Source: Solenopsis invicta (taxonomy: Eukaryota > Arthropoda > Insecta > Hymenoptera > Formicidae). Taken from it: a stretch of DNA of 64,000 bases. Position 1 is the stretch's first letter, and every line of letters begins with the position of its first letter. The notes under the pieces are model-generated. The model worked only from the letters and a program-made list of their open reading frames with translations. It was not told the origin of the DNA and made no database searches. Where the stretch lies: positions 8,941,622-9,005,621 of the forward strand of contig NC_052675.1 in NCBI RefSeq assembly GCF_016802725.1. The letters run 5' to 3'. The translations under genes and the position numbers were made by a program. Positions 12,587 through 23,705 of this stretch are shown in pieces.

Positions 12587-12779
12587 TATAGTCGTGAGCT
12601 AAAAGGTTGCAACACATTTTCTTAAATGGTTTTTTGAATGTAGACTTGCTCCTCAATTGGCAAACGTAATTGGTTGAATCCACAGGTAAGAACCAATTAC
12701 GTTTGCCGTTCAATGAGCAAGTCTACATTCCAAAAACCATCGAAGAAAATGTGTTGCAACCTTTTAGCTCACGACTATA
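12587..12779. repeat. 193-bp hairpin MITE
   Basis: The whole segment is an almost perfect inverted repeat: TATAGTCGTGAGCTAAAAGG at the left end is matched at the right end, and pairing continues through gtagacttgctc...gagcaagtctac to a loop near 12680. It is a non-autonomous DNA element of the MITE type with terminal TA. Confidence 0.8.
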
Positions 12780-12898
12780 CTGCGCATTAACGAAACGGAA
12801 CGCTATCCATGCGCGCAGCGCATTGTCTGCTGTCTAATACGCACTCGATGCGAGAAACGGAACGCACGCAAGGTCGCAGTATGTACCGAACCTAGGTT

Positions 12899-12988
12899 GT
12901 GTTCCGATATTAACTGCCAGTACTGAAAATGTATAGTATATGTGACGTGAACTATAAATTTTCAGTACTGCTAGTAAAAACGGAACAC
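12899..12988. repeat. 90-bp hairpin MITE
   Basis: Arms gtgttccgatatta...cagtactgaaaat and attttcagtactg...cggaacac face each other. The same tip word is seen at neighbouring repeats. Small palindromic non-autonomous element. Confidence 0.65.
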
Positions 12989-13711
12989 AGCCCTATTATG
13001 CGTCTTTTCTATCTATAAAAGCCATAGCGGGAAAACCGGCATCATCAGTACGTATTCAGTTGAGCATTAGAGTGTTTTCTAAGAATTCGGGGTAGGTAAA
13101 TTTATATTTTTCATAGTCCCAATTAAATGGTCGAGTAAGATACATGAAAGTAATGGATGGGATTTAAGTGAATAAAGCTTGGCTTTTAATTGAAATTCTT
13201 ATTATTGTAGAAAAGCTCGGTCATTTTCTCAACAGAAAATTATCGCTAATAATTTTGTAATGCTATACATATTTATTAAATAACAGATATATCGCTACGT
13301 ATAAATGTATAATGTTAATGATTGTTCGATTTTGTTTTGTCCTAATTAGTAACCTAACGTTTGTTCCGATTAGTGATCGGGATTACAATATGATTATTTC
13401 AAGCGAAGTGTCAACTATTTAAAAGTTAAAATGAATAAATTCATTCCTTCAGAATTTTTCAGGTCGATCAAGCTAATAATCGGTAAGGCGCCCACCATAG
13501 GCGACTTACCAACTTGAAGATTATTTGTGAGATCACGGGTGGGCTTATAGTATAAACTTTAGATTATATAAATATGGGGTGCGTTCCGAGTCACACATGA
13601 AACGTATAGACTGCAATACTCGTGCGCAACGCTTCGAAATTGTTTCGTTTCACAAATGCGCGCATGAAGCTGAAGCGCTCACAGAAATCGGAACAGTTTT
13701 CTGTGCGTTGA

Positions 13712-13975
13712 ATGGACTGCAGTGAGCTGAAAATGGACGCCGAACAAAACGTCAAGAAACGATTAATAGTATCAACGATTATTTTAGTGATATTATTAAA
13801 TAAAAATGACGAATGTGATAGCTCGCAATCGAGCGAGACATTTTTGACTCACATTGTTGGCCTAGCTAGCTATCACGAAGAATTTGCTTTTCTCATTTCA
13901 GCAGCAATTTCAGATTTTATTATTTCGTTTCAATACAGTAGAGAAATCTTTTCTTTCTTTATGCAATTCCAATAA
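13712..13975 (+). CDS. Hypothetical 87-aa ORF inside repeat element
   Basis: An open frame starting MDCSELKMDAEQNVKK with a hydrophobic stretch (residues about 19-31, rich in I, V and L). I recognise no family. It begins about 130 bp inside the 13577 repeat end, so it may be a remnant of an element-encoded protein or chance. Low confidence as a gene. Confidence 0.15.
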   Translation: MDCSELKMDAEQNVKKRLIVSTIILVILLNKNDECDSSQSSETFLTHIVGLASYHEEFAFLISAAISDFIISFQYSREIFSFFMQFQ

Positions 13976-14399
13976 CAAAAGAACTTCCTTATCTGGCCAT
14001 ATGAGACTTGTCTAAAAGCTGCATTAATTGACAAAATAAATACAACTATTAGATAATCAAAATATGAACTTTCACATTAAAAATGATATACGTAACAGAT
14101 CAATTTGAAATAATGTGACAATTAAAGCACAAGCTCATATGAGTAATCAACAATATAAAAATAAATAACAAAAGGCCATGAAACGAGCACAAATTAAATG
14201 GTAAGATTAAAACAATAGATAATTTGTCTCAAGAAACTCAGCGTAATTTTAAACAAAATAAATAAAAAGTAGCGTAAAACAATTAATATAAAACCATAAC
14301 TCTGTACGCGTTTCGGCTACACTGAGCCTTTATCAGCAATAACTAAAATACATCAGTAATAATTAAAATACAATTGTTAACCAGAATTTAGGATTGTGT

Positions 14400-15200
14400 A
14401 AGACATGTTTAGATTTAGAGTGACATTTGAATTATCAGCGCGAATTCGCAGTTTACAAGAGCAAGAGTCCAAGGAACAAAGTGTGACACGCAAATACAAA
14501 AATAAATAATTAAATAAATAAATCTCCTATCTGAAAAAATCCATGTTAAATCGATAGTCGCATCTCTCGAAGTTTATTGTTAACGCTTTTCCGTAATGCT
14601 GATTGGTTCTCACGCTGTGTTTACTTCGTGAGCTATTGTCATTGTGGAAATTGCGTTTTAATAGTTTTCAAGAATTATGTGTGTATCGAGTAAATTTGTA
14701 ATTTATAATATTAAAAGCTGTGTATTGCGCGCGTAGCACGCGCTTATTTTGCTAGTATATTAATAAAATCCATGTTGTCAATCAATAAAAATAAAAATAG
14801 AAATAAATATATTAGGTGGATGTTAATTGAAGTCCATAAAAATTAAAAAAATGATCGGAAAGCCATGATCTCAACTATTCCTCATTTTTTGGCGAGAATG
14901 AATGGAAGTCAAATGGTAAAAAATTGTTCGACAAGCTGTTATAACAAGAGAAAGATCAAGGAATAATGGAGACCATGGCTTTCCGATTATTTTTTATTCT
15001 TATTCAATTAACATTTATAACTATATTTATTTTTAATTTTATTTTTATTGATTGACAACGTGGATTTTATTAATATATTTATTTATTTAATTATTTATTT
15101 TTGTATTTGTGTGTCACTTTGTTCCTTAATTGGACTCTTGCTCTTGTAAACTCAATAAATTTGCGGTGATAATTTTGAAATGTCGCTCTAAATCTAAACA
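14400..15200. repeat. Nested inverted repeats
   Basis: 14405-14545 (tttagatttagagtgacatt.., gcaagagtccaaggaac) is matched in inverse by 15070-15200. Inside it, 14755-14870 and 14975-15080 form another inverted pair (aatccatgttgtcaatca / tgattgacaacgtggatt, then ggaaagccatg / catggctttcc). This is a MITE within a MITE. A tail with the words gcgtttcggctacactgag lies at 14308-14326. Confidence 0.6.
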
Positions 15201-15362
15201 CATAATTTTATCTCTTGTTGATCTCTCCATCTCTTCTTTGTTTAAAAATAAGATAATTATTTTATTTTTCTTTTCAATGAAAACGGAAAATTCAAATAAT
15301 TGATTTATTGTGTCCGAGCTTGTCGACTCTAACATGGTTCGTTTGGTATGTAATCGGTGCAA
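15126..15362 (-). CDS. Hypothetical 78-aa ORF overlapping the inverted repeat
   Basis: Reads MHRLHTKRTMLESTS... with a charged, helix-like second half ending LLSLQEQESN. Its C-terminal part lies in the repeat arm also present at 14405-14480. It may be the end of an element-encoded accessory protein. No family is recognised. Confidence 0.15.
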   Translation of the reverse strand: MHRLHTKRTMLESTSSDTINQLFEFSVFIEKKNKIIILFLNKEEMERSTRDKIMCLDLERHFKIITANLLSLQEQESN

Positions 15363-15474
15363 TAAGCGCGTTCCGAATCACGCAACAAACGCATAGACTG
15401 CATCAACGCATGAAACACACAGAATATCTCAAGTCGAAAAAGAAACAGTCCATGCGTTTTAGGCCTATTTTCTA

Positions 15475-15627
15475 AAGGTTGGTTTATGCAGGCAATAATC
15501 GCTAACTTATGCCGGAACCGTTAAGAAATTAGCCAATCGATTTATAGAAGAATAATCAACTATGATTGGTCAATTTCTTACTGATTCCGGTATAAATTAG
15601 CAGTTATTGCCTGCATAAACCAACCTT
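15475..15627. repeat. MITE 1 of a three-copy tandem, GGTTGGTTTAT tips
   Basis: Begins aaggttggtttatgcaggca and ends tgcctgcataaaccaacctt, a perfect inverted tip. The interior has further inverted homology around aatcgctaac/..ttagcagttatt. Confidence 0.7.
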
Positions 15628-16052
15628 AAGGTTGGTTTATAATTGTCCTTACCTTAATCCGGTGGCCGTAGCCATAAAGCCGATACCGTAATCTGTAAAG
15701 GGGCAATTTATAATAGCCAGTATGATTGCGATAACACCTACCATAAAAATTTTAATTGCACACAAATTTAAATTGCACAGAAAATATGAATTTATTTAAA
15801 ATTGCAGTGTGTGGAAAAACAAAATAATTAAACTTTACTAGTATTTTCGCGTTCATATACTGCCACCTTACGAATTTGACTTCCTTTCCGTAGACCGTAG
15901 GTCGAAAAGATAAAGTTGAGTCAACTTTTCGGTTACGGCCAAAAACAATAGATTATTGCCAGCCATTATAAACGGTAGTACAGGTATCCTATCTTCCAAC
16001 TTTTACGACACCGGCTTAAGTTAACGGCTACGGCTATTATAAACCAACCCTT
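15628..16052. repeat. MITE 2 of the tandem
   Basis: Starts aaggttggtttataattgtc directly after MITE 1 and ends ggctattataaaccaaccctt. The interior has weaker inverted homology (ccggtggccgtagcc / ggctacggctattata). Confidence 0.6.
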
Positions 16053-16053
16053 A

Positions 16054-16173
16054 AAGGTTGGTTTATAATAGCCATAACCGTAAGAAATTGGTTAATCATA
16101 GTCGATTATTCTTTTATAAATTAACTGTGATTGGTCAATTTCTTACGGCAACGGCTATTATAAACCAACCCTT
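16054..16173. repeat. MITE 3 of the tandem
   Basis: Starts aaggttggtttataatagcc and ends ggctattataaaccaaccct. The stem includes gtaagaaattggttaatca / tgattggtcaatttcttac. Immediately follows MITE 2. Confidence 0.75.
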
Positions 16174-16461
16174 AATCTCCTTAGCGACAATTCGGTATCG
16201 TTAGCGTCGTTACGCAGATATTAGGCAGAAAAGCTGCGGAACGATATTCCTAGCTGGTGATATTGTCGTTATGAAGTTACAGAATAAGCTTACAGTGTTG
16301 TTGCGCAGCTTTTCTACCATGTATAATATCTGCGCAACGACGCCTTATCTTATATCTTATCTTCAGCGCTATCAAAGCGTTTTCAATGCGCACATTGGTT
16401 AAATTAGAACGATTTTTCATGCAGTCTACGCGCTTCATGCGTGACTCGGAACGCACCCATG

Positions 16462-16860
16462 GATTCCTAATGGTCTGCATAAACTATAGCACGACTGTAA
16501 GCTAACACAGTTGTAATCATTAATATGTAAGATGTAAAAGGCCGCGGGCCTAATAATCTATTAATATATGCAAGGCATTGCAGTTCTGTCCTGTTGTTTG
16601 GTTGCTAGGCATCCGATCTTTAGTCAACCGCTTCGTTTAAAGGGATTAACACGTAAATTTAATTTATACATTTAAATGCCCATGAATGTATTTTAAACAA
16701 AGTAATTAAAGAGCCTCACAAATACAACGTTTGCATATTTCTTTAATTTTAATATAAAATATAAATATGAACATAAAATGAACGTTAAATATGAATATAC
16801 AAAAAGAGAAAAAGAAAAATGGATTAAAAAGTTAATCTACGTAAGGAAACAAAATCAAAA
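16462..16860. other. AT-rich spacer, nothing recognised
   Basis: AT-rich with a short A-rich tract at 16800-16860. No ORF, repeat tip or RNA gene is seen before the TA target site of the next mariner copy. Confidence 0.4.
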
Positions 16861-16862
16861 TA

Positions 16863-17595
16863 CACTACTCAAAAAAAAATAGGGAACACTTTCCAGACAC
16901 CAAAAATTAGGCTATTTTCAAATGACTGTAACTCGGTGAAAAATCATCGTAGATAAAAAATAAAAAAAGCATTTTGAAGCTTGAAGATCCAACTTTAACG
17001 CTTTATTAGCAGATTTTCAAAATTCTTTTAACTTCTTTGTCTTATGCAGTAAAAAAGCACACCCTATTTTGTTCCTTAAAATTTCGTATTTTTGACACTT
17101 TGCAGCTCAACCAACAAATTTTTTTCGAATAATTCAAATAAGGCTTCATAAACTACAACATTTTGCCTACAAAATGCTTTTTTAAAAATTTCTCTACGAT
17201 TTTTTTTGGCCGAGTTACGCAACTTTGAAGCTAAACCTGCATTTTTTACAAATGATATCCGTACTCCGTGAAAAATCATTGTAGACAAAAAATCAAAAAA
17301 CCATTTTAAAGCTCGAAGTTTCAGCTTTAACATGTTATTAATGGTTTTCAAAAATTTTTTCAATTTCTTAGTACTATGCCCCAAAAAAGATACACTATTT
17401 TTTCCTTGAAATTACGTATTTTTAACAGCCTGTAGCTCAATAAAAAATTTTTTCTACGATTTTTTTTGACCGAGTTACAAGACTTGGAAGAAACACATTT
17501 TTTACAGTATCTTTTTCTGAAAAATGACGTCTACCGCCGACATTAGCATTACCCAATATGCACCACGTGGAGGTTGCCGGTCGGATATTTGCACA

Positions 17596-17642
<47 letters not shown>

Positions 17643-17679
17643 CGTGCGTGCGTGCGTGCGTGCGTGTGTGCGTGCGTGC

Positions 17680-17721
<42 letters not shown>

Positions 17722-18018
17722 CACAGCATAGATAAGGACCCCACAGTTCGCCACTTTTGCGGTATTTAATGACTCCAAACCCTCTCTGCTGTGTGTGTGT
17801 GTGTGTATGCGCGCGCGCGCATGAGTGTTCAATAGTGTGTATTTCCTCTTCTCTGATGAATTACTGCTTGCAAGCGTTCTCGCATATTTATACATCTTGC
17901 AATACGATCTTGCGGAATGTTGTGCCAAATTTTCATTAAAATTTCTCCTAATTCTTCTAAATTTTGCGGCTGTTCTTCGCGACGCCTTAATCGTCCTTCT
18001 ATTTTATCCCAAATGTGC
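16863..18018. mobile_element. Half copy of the foldback Tc1/mariner element
   Basis: After TA (16861-16862) the same left tip as at 9246 is found, and the sequence follows the left arm of that element closely, including the microsatellites (17597-17720). Similarity stops at about 18018, inside what corresponds to the transposase reading frame. There is no second arm or right tip. Compared with the other copy, about 30 bp are missing near 17448. On the minus strand the last part (18018 to about 17829) encodes the transposase C-terminal region with an intact IWDKIE word. Confidence 0.85.
17829..18018 (-). pseudogene. Tc1/mariner transposase C-terminal fragment
   Basis: Minus-strand translation gives HIWDKIE...LRR and the same C-terminal tail as the copy ending at 10947. 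It is only about 60 residues. It shows that the tttggg form, not ttggg, is the intact one, so the frameshift at 10762 is specific to the other copy. Confidence 0.7.
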
Positions 18019-18261
18019 CGTATACCGCAACACGTACATTCATTAAGCTACGCAATGTCGTCTAGCACGAATCAAGTCAGAAATAATTTGAACGATCAGA
18101 TATTGTAAGAAGAGAACTGAGGGCGAGTATGTGAATGTGACGTGAAACTAATCACGGATGAGAACGCGAAGAGACCCACTTACGTATTTAACGTGCATCA
18201 ACTCGTGGTTAACATTCCTCGAGAAGTCCTGAAATTTTCATCCTAGTATAATGTCTTATGT

Positions 18262-18630
18262 CCGTCCTAAACTAAATAAATACCAAAATTTTTTTACAGG
18301 AATGATAAAAAAATGACAGAGGTGATAAAAGGTATACAAAATTTGAGTAATGAAATGGAGGATTTAAAAAATCAGTTGAATAATTTAAAATTCACCAAAA
18401 GAAGTTGTAGATGCAAGACGAACTGCTACACACGTTTATGTGGCTATCAACGGGCAGCACTAAAATGTTCCGAAACGTGCAGATGTAACGCACAGATATC
18501 TAAAAATTTTAAACCATTTAACTGATTTCTTAAATCATCCATCATTGCTCAAGTTTTGAATACTTTTTATCATCTCTGTCATTTTTTCATGTTTCCTGTA
18601 AAATATTTTTGGTATTTATTTAGTCAGATA
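18262..18630. repeat. Inverted repeat flanking the Cys-rich ORF
   Basis: 18268-18345 (ctaaataaataccaaaatt, ttttacaggaatg, aaaatgacagaggtgat) is matched in inverse at 18545-18628 (atcatctctgtcatttttt, gtttcctgtaaaat, ggtatttatttag). Arms of about 80 bp lie around a 200-bp unique centre. Confidence 0.65.
18313..18525 (+). CDS. Short ORF with a CXC-like cysteine-rich C-terminus
   Basis: The 70-aa frame starts with a coiled-coil-like segment (MTEVIKGIQNLSNEMEDLK) and ends with a cluster of Cys (CRCKTNCYTRLCG, then CSETCRCNA). Such CXC clusters occur at the C-terminus of several transposon-encoded and TSO1-type proteins, where they bind zinc. An AG acceptor-like site (ttttttacag) precedes it at about 18299, so it could be the last exon of an element-encoded gene. 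The 5' part lies inside a repeat arm. Probably a TE remnant. Confidence 0.35.
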   Translation: MTEVIKGIQNLSNEMEDLKNQLNNLKFTKRSCRCKTNCYTRLCGYQRAALKCSETCRCNAQISKNFKPFN

Positions 18631-18960
18631 AATATGTGATAGAATTATTATTAGAAAAGAATTGAAAAATCGTCTTGTGCTGTATCTGGCATGTTCTGTT
18701 GCATCCATGTGTATATAAAGTTCTACAATTTAAGTAATCGAAAGTATCGTTAACAAATTTTATAAAAGCAATGGTTGAAGTACATTCTAAAAAATCTTTA
18801 TGCCCGTCATATAAAAGTTGCTCTAATGCAATAGCGATACTATTACTAAACGTTTATACAGCGAATTTAACTTTCATCTCGTTTTGTTGAAACTCAAAAT
18901 TTTTTTGGTTAATTTATTAGCTAAATAAAAATAACCTTTTTTTTGTAAATGTACTAATTT

Positions 18961-19700
18961 TTATATGTATTCCCACTTAATTTCATTACCATTTCCATCA
19001 TGCAGCACCTTTTTAATACTTGAACCATTTTGTATTAGTTTTATCATATGAGCAGCACCTAAAAAAATATGTACTTTATGATTTTCTAAGGGATATTGAA
19101 ATTCAGTTGAAATTTCATCAATAGAATCAGTAGAACTATTGCTTGACAATTTTTTACACAAAGTTACATTTGCTGGATGTTCATCAAATGTAAATGCAAT
19201 AACATGTACATCTGATTGTGTTATAAATTGAAGAACACGTTTGGTAATGGTTGCTTTATCCAATGCTGTCAAGCCGTTGGTTAAAAAATAAGCGATTGAA
19301 ATCTTCCATTTTTTTATTTATGCCATTTAATAAATAAACTAAAGCTTTCTTTGCCATAGGTAAATTTTCTGGTTCAGGAATAACTGCTCCAAAATCTATG
19401 ACCAATATAACGGTTTTTCTTTGGAACCAAATCTAATTGCTCTCGTATATGTATATACCTCATCCATCAGAGACAAGCATACAATTGTTTCCCATTTGTC
19501 GCTTTACTTTTTGTTTTTAAAGCTTCTAAAGCCTCTTGAGTCAAGCCCGTTGGTATGACTCTGTGCCACGCACGTATTGTTGAGGATAATGGTAAATTAT
19601 TTTTAAATGTTCTTTAAATTGTATGTACATGCGCGTATGCTTTCGGAATATAAACATTCAAGGTAAGCGCAAATGCTCTTAAATGCAGGGCACTTTCTTC
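18961..19700 (-). pseudogene. P-element/THAP9-like transposase fragment
   Basis: The open part (19272-18961) contains VIAFTFDEHPAN, then FLGAAHMIKLIQNG and a terminal GNEIKWEYI, which match the RNase-H-like core of P-element and THAP9 transposases (family pattern ..DPCHMLKL.RN.. ..IWKYI). Upstream to about 19700 related sequence continues in shifting frames with stops, for example the word LMDEVYT and a segment resembling LPLSSTIRAW. No N-terminal THAP zinc finger and no terminal repeats are seen. Decayed. Confidence 0.75.
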
Positions 19701-19792
19701 CTTTTTTTTCCATGCTGAATACTTTTTAGTAAGCTTTCATCATTGTCTATTATTGTCCGTAAATAGTAATAAATATAATTGCACAATTAACG

Positions 19793-19945
19793 TTGAAAAA
19801 TCAACATAGATTCAATATTGAAAAAGCATTCACAGTTCAACATTCAACATTGCAATGTTTCTATAATATCTCCACAATATTGCAGTGCAATTTGCAACAT
19901 TGCCGCAATGTTGCTGCAATGTTCTGTGCTGTATGGGAAATGTAC
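19793..19945. repeat. CAACATTGC-rich repeat
   Basis: Many overlapping words of the type caacattgc, gcaatgttgc and caatattgc, ending in gttctgtgctgtatggg (19921-19937). The same word mix occurs at 41700-41765 and the same tip (tctgtgctgtttggg) at 52377-52391. Dispersed repeat family. Confidence 0.55.
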
Positions 19946-20160
19946 TACATTACTCTCAAAGTAATTTTGCAAAGAGTCTAATTCTTATTTTAATGAAACT
20001 TTGTTTACATATAAGTTACAATAAGTGTTACATAAATTTTGGACAGCTACCGATACTTTGTATCTATTTAATCTACATATATATAAAGTTTCATTAAAAT
20101 CAGAATTTGACACTTCCTGAGATTCTTTTGTTAACACAACTAGGTAACTTATGGTTTTAG

Positions 20161-20733
20161 TCACGGTAATTCTGTGTTGAGAGTTTTAACAATTGCCCTA
20201 AAATTATGTTTTTTTTGCTTTTCATATATCATAAGAATATTCAACGATTCCTAAGTAACACCACGTTGCTAATTTGATATAAAATTTTTTTACTAAATAC
20301 TTTAGGCTTTGAGTGGTTGTGATCAATTGTATCGTGATCATGGTTGATGCTTCCGAAATATATTCTTGCTTCCGTAGATTTATTACTAATTGTAAGATTT
20401 GTAAAGATTCAATCTTTTTTTTTGTCTTCGTTCCTTTCTACGAACACATTTAATAATTTTATTCTTTTTATATAATTAAACTTTTAATTTTTTAATATAT
20501 TTTCGTAAACTTTCTGGAGACATTTTATTTAATTATCGTTATCGGATAGATCATCAGCAATATCTAATTCCTTTTCTTATTTTTAGCATGTGCACATATT
20601 CTCTGAAATTAAACAATTTTGATAATTGTATTTTATTTTATGTACTTATTTATATTTTGTTTATATAACTTTATTTTTACGACTTGTCCATTTGACTTTT
20701 CGTTAAATAAAAATGGCATGTGTTTAAGACTAC
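20161..20733. other. AT-rich spacer, nothing recognised
   Basis: AT-rich, T-runs, no convincing ORF, repeat or RNA gene. Confidence 0.4.
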
Positions 20734-21120
20734 ATGGGCAAGGAGAGAAGGAAGCGCGGAAAACGGGCTGGCCGTAAGGTCTTTTTAAAAGGATTAAAAA
20801 AGGAACTACATGCGGCCGGCGAATTCGATCCATCGACCGTATTCCCTAAAACCCCACGCCACTCACCACCGGTCGAACGCGCAACCACCGTTCATCCGGA
20901 TCGACGACTGAGACGGGATCCTTCCCCCAAACAAAGGAAACCCGCCAATCCTAAAGACACTTTCGTCCCTGCGCGGATCCTGACGAGGCCCATTCCGATG
21001 CAAGTGTATGTGCGAAAACCATTGTCGGCAACTTCTCCGAAACCAAAAATTCGATACAATATTTCTGTAAAGCTTAAATTATCAATAACCCCCTCAGGGA
21101 TAATACGTATCAAGCACTAG
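20734..21120 (+). CDS. Unrecognised basic proline-rich 128-aa protein
   Basis: A clean single-exon frame whose base composition is clearly GC-richer than its surroundings. N-terminus MGKERRKRGKRAGRKVFLKG is strongly basic, like a nuclear localisation or RNA-binding tail. The middle (residues 35-95) is rich in P, R, T and K with spaced Arg-Arg and Pro-Pro pairs. The end (residues 100-128) alternates hydrophobic and basic residues (IRYNISVKLKLSITPSG). A poly(A)-like aataaaa follows at about 21197. It could be a retroposed or transposon-derived protein or a real small gene. I do not recognise a family. An ATG at 20734 is the only good start. Confidence 0.45.
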   Translation: MGKERRKRGKRAGRKVFLKGLKKELHAAGEFDPSTVFPKTPRHSPPVERATTVHPDRRLRRDPSPKQRKPANPKDTFVPARILTRPIPMQVYVRKPLSATSPKPKIRYNISVKLKLSITPSGIIRIKH

Positions 21121-23090
21121 GAAAATAAGACAAAAAAGAAACGGAAAAGGGAAGCTAAAGCATGCTAAATGTACTTTATATCCATTATACATTTAAATAA
21201 AACTATACTGTATATTTATTAAAAAAAAATCACAAACTTTTCATTTAAATCATTATTCCACGCATATGCCTTTTACCCAGTCAATCATCCTATTTTCTAA
21301 ATTAAAGCCTGATAAATCTATACTCTTCTAAAAATTCTCAACCAATGAATCCTCGCTAATTTTTCTCTATTGCTAGATAATAATTGTTGTTAATCTAATG
21401 GGCATAATTCCCATTTAAGTAATGATTGGTGACAGCGGCCATTATAATAATTATGTCATAGTCACGAGAACCGGACGTAACAGTATCATAACGAAAATAT
21501 AGTACATCTTAAATGTGTCAATTATTTTTCAATGGAGATTGTGAAATCATTTACTGTGTGGATTTTTTTAACGTTAAAGACAAGCAAAACAAGCTAATAT
21601 TTAAATAAACTAAAATTTAACAATAACATAATTTAAGATTATTTCCTGGAGTAAATAAAAAAACCGCATTATTTCAAGCCATTTGATCTAGTGGGTCACT
21701 ATTTTGACACGTATGTTTTTCGGTACATATTAGTGACCACCACAATTATTTTTACTTTTAACTAGCCGTGTAGTACATTTGCATTTACTGTTAACTTTTT
21801 CTACGTCCAAATAATATAAGTTCATCATTTTTATCACTATTTCTGATAAAATGTGTAATTTAAATCCACACATTATTTAACACAAGTGCGACATGAATTT
21901 CGCGGCTCTTATAAGCCCGTTAACCAACGTTACACACATATGCCTTGAATGACAACGCGCTCACATTTAATACGCTGAAACTAGTAAAATAAAATAAAAA
22001 ATTGATAAAAATGCATATAAACATGAACTACTTTAATTAAAACGTTAAAAAGTTAATACTACACACGGAGAAAATTTTTCGTGAATATTTACCGCAAAAT
22101 TCACTAAAAATTTTACAATATATGGTGATAAGCTTTTGGGACGATTTGGCACTCTAGCAAATATTATTTGTAACGATACGAATTTTTGAAACATACGAAA
22201 GAAAATTTATGAACTACATAGTAAAAATGATCAAGCAGGTTATAAAATGTTTTACAGTAAAATTTTTATCACTTTGTAAAATTTACAAAGACTCTAGCTG
22301 AATAAGGAGGGTCGAAATCCCCCCTCAATGGATTTGTCTAAAATTTGGCTCATCTTTTTGTCATTAAAAACAAAACCAATAAGTTCCCTAAATTTTCAAG
22401 TCCCGAGCTCCTTCCTATCATCTATAACTTAAAAAAAATCTTTTTTGGTAAATAATTTTTTTCTCTGCGCGTTTTTAATGAACTGATTTGACATTTTAAC
22501 TGGTATTAGATATTATTTGGACACATAATAACAAATTTTTGTTTTCCATTTTGACAGAAAATTCTAACTTTATAAGCCAAAAAAAGTTTCAAATTGTAAT
22601 ATTTTGGCTCTCACAAGACTTGCTACCTCTATATTTTAATCATAGTTGCATTTTCATGCAAATTACCTTTTTGATTTTTTCAGAATTTTGTGTTTGTGTG
22701 TTCCATGAGAACACCATTAAACATCTCAAAAACCGCTTTTTTCACTTTTTTTAGCTATTTTCCATGGTTACTTTTGCTTATAAAGATTATTTTATAGCTG
22801 CGTCCCATAAATTTTTTATTTTCCACGGGAAGAGAGTCCATCATTAAGCATCATCAACTTAAAAAATATCATGTTTGTACTTGTTTTCATCATTTTCGTT
22901 TATTTTAAGCATAATTTTTAAATCTATGACTGGATAGATTCGCTAATTCTTATGCAACTAGATAATTTTTACTGTTACACATCATTAATCGAAAATAATA
23001 GCAAAAACTTTTTTAATCTCAAAAACAACATATTTCAATAGGTTTCTACAATGCCATTTTAACAAACACAATGTTCGCCTTGAAATGTTC
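21121..23090. other. AT-rich intergenic, no gene recognised
   Basis: About 2 kb of AT-rich sequence with T-runs. Small open frames (for example 22539-22754) are low-complexity and show no domain. No tRNA- or rRNA-like fold was noticed. Confidence 0.4.
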
Positions 23091-23404
23091 GCCTTGATAA
23101 TTATCCAAAAGCCATCAGATTATTACAAAATGTGTGTCGGATCGCGTTTTTCATGTGATGGTCTCATGGAACGATGTAAACATACATATGTTCAGGATTT
23201 ATATTAGGATGTAACATCTTTAAATGTTCAAAGATGAATTTTAAAAATATGCTGAGTTTGTAATTGTGCAGTTTGAGCTTTTCAATCAAAATTGATGATC
23301 CGAAACCTTCGTCTTTTTCCATCGTTCCATGAGACCATGATATAAAAAATGCGATCCGGCACACATTTTCTAATAATTTGATGACTTTGGATAATCATCG
23401 AGGC
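23091..23404. repeat. 314-bp MITE with about 80-bp inverted ends
   Basis: The left end gccttgataattatccaaa.. atgtgtgtcggatcgc.. ggtctcatggaacgatg is matched in inverse by the right end catcgttccatgagacc.. gcgatccggcacacat.. ttggataatcatcgaggc. Located 300 bp upstream of the GGPPS-like gene. Confidence 0.75.
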
Positions 23405-23705
23405 TAAATCAGCTCCAACATAAGTAGAGTTTCAATAAAATTACGTATTTTATCATGATCAGTAATTACATTGTCTGTTTCAGATTCAATTGTTATAGCA
23501 GCGGCACCGTATCTTTTGTAAATATACTTATAAAGATTTGATATTTGAAACTACTTCAACATTTATATGGGAATTAAAAATAATCGATAAAATAGGACAA
23601 TACGGAACTACATAACGATTATCTACTACATATCCACCAGAGCGTTTAAAACTCTTGCCATTGCTTCTTTGATGATAATAAGAATATAATAATTTTTTGT
23701 ACAAT

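Larger units (their letters stand above)
13577..16458. mobile_element. Possible PIF/Harbinger-type non-autonomous element
   Basis: GGGTGCGTTCCGAGTCAC starts at 13577 and its reverse complement GTGACTCGGAACGCACCC ends at 16458, an 18-bp perfect terminal inverted repeat. Similarity continues inwards (gcatgaagcg.. / ..tagactgca). Both sides are flanked by ATG (13574-13576 and 16459-16461), a 3-bp duplication as used by Harbinger elements. The 2.9-kb interior is itself a patchwork of other repeats and two small ORFs, with no recognisable transposase, so the outer pair could also be two separate copies that happen to face each other. Confidence 0.5.
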
